A stretch of DNA of 64,000 nucleotides from Hymenochaete sp. R1 (taxonomy: Eukaryota > Basidiomycota > Agaricomycetes > Hymenochaetales > Hymenochaetaceae), in NCBI GenBank assembly GCA_019400425.1, contig JAFREE010000044.1, positions 62,001 to 126,000 on the forward strand, read 5' to 3'. The notes beneath the pieces are model-generated. The model made no database searches and was not told the origin of the DNA. It was given only the letters and a program-made list of their open reading frames with translations. A program made the position numbers and the translations under genes. Below, one piece after another: positions 62,383 to 64,000 of the stretch. Position 1 is the stretch's first letter. The number at the start of each line of letters is the position of its first letter.

Positions 62383-63111
62383 ATGGCCTCTTCAAACAAC
62401 GCTTTCACTGCCAGTGACGAGTCTCTCAATCCCTTACCTGTCAGAACTCTCGACGAGACATTCTTCACTACGAACAACATACCCCGCCCCGTGGAACCGC
62501 AGCATTCTCATGCTGCCGACGACACACAGAAAGGCACATTTGACTCCTTCAACGCGGAACTCGATAAACTACATGCCAAAGAGTTCGGCGAAGACGAGGA
62601 ATTTGGAGAGCCTTTTGTACAATTGGGTTCGAAAATGGCGTCGTTGCGGAAGAAGAGAACCACAATATCAAAGACAAACAACGCGACTCTCCTTGAAAAA
62701 TACGACGTCCTGCTCCATCAGTGTGCATTGCTGTCCTGCCTTAGCCAGCTGCATGTTTATTGGAAGTGGCTATTTACAGAGAAGGGTATCGCAGAGATGA
62801 AGGAAAAGGGAACTGTGCGGAACAAGAACTTGAGACTACGACAGGTAGGAAGGAAGTTGGTGAGCGCTAGAAATGAAATGGAAGTACTCGACAACTGCGA
62901 GGGATTCTCCGATTCTTCGATTCGAAAACAATTCGACGACATCATAGCGAACTACCGCGTGTTGGGCTTTTTTATTTTTCCTGTTACGGTGGGATACGAA
63001 TTCGACTTTGTTAAAGCGTCACATGCGACGACGAGCAGCGGCAAGCATGCAAGGGAAAGTGACGATGATCAGCCTGGCCCGTCCAGTCAAAGCAGGCGAG
63101 TTAGTACGTAA
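62383..63111 (+). CDS. Hypothetical protein, 62-64 kb pair member 1
   Basis: Single-exon frame of 242 residues from MASSNNAFTASDESL; an ATG 11 codons upstream is in frame but gives a poorer start. Residues 1-55 are polar and flexible. Next comes ELDKLHAKEFGEDEEFGEPF, then a helical segment with HVYWKWLFTEKGIAEMKEKG and a basic LRLRQVGRKLVSARNEME, and a Ser/Asp-rich tail. The neighbour at 63377 shares SAKEFRDDEDFGTPFSQLG, YYFKWMQTPKGIEAVK and a YxVLG end-point, so the two are tandem paralogs. In the neighbour a donor follows VLG; here the frame reads on into FFIFPVTVGYEF, which may be a retained former intron or a real tail. No known family, signal peptide or membrane segment. Confidence 0.65.
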   Translation: MASSNNAFTASDESLNPLPVRTLDETFFTTNNIPRPVEPQHSHAADDTQKGTFDSFNAELDKLHAKEFGEDEEFGEPFVQLGSKMASLRKKRTTISKTNNATLLEKYDVLLHQCALLSCLSQLHVYWKWLFTEKGIAEMKEKGTVRNKNLRLRQVGRKLVSARNEMEVLDNCEGFSDSSIRKQFDDIIANYRVLGFFIFPVTVGYEFDFVKASHATTSSGKHARESDDDQPGPSSQSRRVST

Positions 63112-63376
63112 ATACTAAACTTTGCATTAAGTGTTAGGATGTCTTTTTATACAACGAAGTTGCAGGACTACTATACACTTAATTCGCCCCACTGGCACTT
63201 TCTCTTTGCTCATTCAAACGTAAAAGTATACTATGAAAGTATGCAGTCCTGACGATTGCTCTGTGTCTCTTCAGCACTTTGAATCCCCCCGTCAGCGAAG
63301 GATACTTGGGGCACCGATTGCGCATATCTTTCGTACTTTTTGTCGCGACTTCCATTCTCTCATTCTGGTCGAGCCG

Positions 63377-63977
63377 ATGTCTTCAAACGACGCTCCAGCC
63401 AATGGCGGCGACGCCCTCCCTCCCTTGGTCGTTAATACAAATTCTGGTAGCGGCACACACATTGTTACAGACTATACCATATATCGCTCTGCTCCACCTC
63501 AGAAAACTCTTGAGGAACGAACGGCCTCCTGTCTCAAGAAGCTGGATGATATCTTCAGTGAACTGAGTGCCAAAGAGTTCCGGGACGACGAAGACTTCGG
63601 GACGCCGTTCTCGCAGCTGGGTCCATTGCTTGCAGTTTTGACTAAACAGAAAGAAGAGGCATCTGAGGATCCCGGCGGGCCAGAGTCACTATTGGTTTTC
63701 TATTAGGATTTCGTGGTCCACAAGTACACTTTCAAGTCCAGTATCTACCAGCTGGAATATTACTTTAAATGGATGCAGACGCCTAAGGGGATTGAAGCCG
63801 TGAAGGCAGGGGGCCCGGCGATGAAGAAGAATCCTAAATTGCGACGGGTTGAAATGAAGTTTAAGGATGCACGCATAGAGCTTAACACCCTAAAGAAGTT
63901 CGCAGCCGCCTCCGAATCCGAAGTGGCAGAGTTAGAGCGTCAATACGAGGAGATTCGAGACCGTTATTGTGTATTGG
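63377..63977 (+). pseudogene. Hypothetical protein, 62-64 kb pair member 2, with in-frame TAG (3' partial)
   Basis: Frame from MSSNDAPANGGDALPPL aligns with member 1. At 63704-63706 it meets TAG, immediately after SLLVFY, yet the same frame continues without further stops as DFVVHKYTFKSSIYQLEYYF and onward, matching member 1 up to YCVLG, where a donor (GTAAGG) starts at 63978. The 3' exon lies beyond the window. No intron with acceptable GT..AG ends removes the stop and keeps frame: the best candidate, 63621-63706, is 86 nt, shifts frame and deletes conserved residues. So this is either a nonsense-inactivated copy, a readthrough case or a sequence error. Everything else in the frame looks intact. 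Confidence 0.6.
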
Positions 63978-64000
63978 GTAAGGATACTTTCCCAAGCACG

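Noticed and set aside
63621..63706. Possible intron removing the TAG in the 63377 gene
   Set aside because: GT..AG ends exist but the 86-nt length breaks frame and would delete conserved residues; the branch-point-like word is too far from the acceptor.

Overview
The window looks like a nuclear contig of an intron-rich filamentous fungus, most likely a basidiomycete (Agaricomycotina-like). Genes have many short introns (about 45-120 nt, mostly GT..AG), very small exons, pyrimidine-rich leaders and compact gene spacing. The identifiable proteins are eukaryotic housekeeping genes with mitochondrial, COPI, autophagy and cell-wall functions. No bacterial, plasmid or phage features were seen, and no CRISPR array, rRNA or convincing tRNA.

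Layout. 1-1196: 3' part of a two-exon gene of a local, unrecognised helical/charged protein family (called here the 'SPD family' after its exon-2 motif SPDxVTD). 1417-3905: minus-strand TPX2-like microtubule-associated protein. 3906-27440: a very large stretch without a recognisable complete gene. Its middle (about 9.9-25.6 kb) is packed with many different short tandem repeats and palindromes, and holds one isolated promoter-plus-first-exon candidate (TATA box 18313, ATG 18438) encoding a small zinc-knuckle-like peptide. 27441-41842: gene-dense core with aldo/keto reductase 1 (-), NIF3 (+), beta-COP (-), a FAS1-domain protein (-), a dual-specificity phosphatase-like protein (-) and aldo/keto reductase 2 (+). 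42266-46266: two tandem SPD-family genes (-). 47.2-48.9 kb: a decayed third aldo/keto reductase (-). 50327-52767: a GPI-anchored Ser/Thr-rich wall protein and the ATP23 metalloprotease (both -). 53132-54674: a fourth SPD-family gene (-). 55537-57674: UV-damage endonuclease UVDE (-). 58356-59723 and 59987-61823: ATG27 (-) and the 49-kDa subunit of respiratory complex I (+), divergent across a 263-bp shared promoter. 62383 to the window end: a second unrecognised tandem pair, whose second member carries an in-frame TAG.

Exon structures for the AKR, NIF3, beta-COP, FAS1, SPD-family, GPI, ATP23, UVDE, ATG27 and complex I genes were built by hand from splice signals, phase continuity and family conservation. 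All close in frame except ATP23 intron 3, where no canonical acceptor was found. The most unusual content is (i) the SPD family, with four copies, one conserved phase-1 intron and patchy similarity suggesting gene conversion; (ii) the 15-kb mosaic of unrelated microsatellites; and (iii) a recurring ACTAGT-centred dyad in intergenic DNA. The housekeeping genes do not form one pathway. The accessory content (SPD copies, AKR copies, the 62-64 kb pair) points to repeated local duplication.
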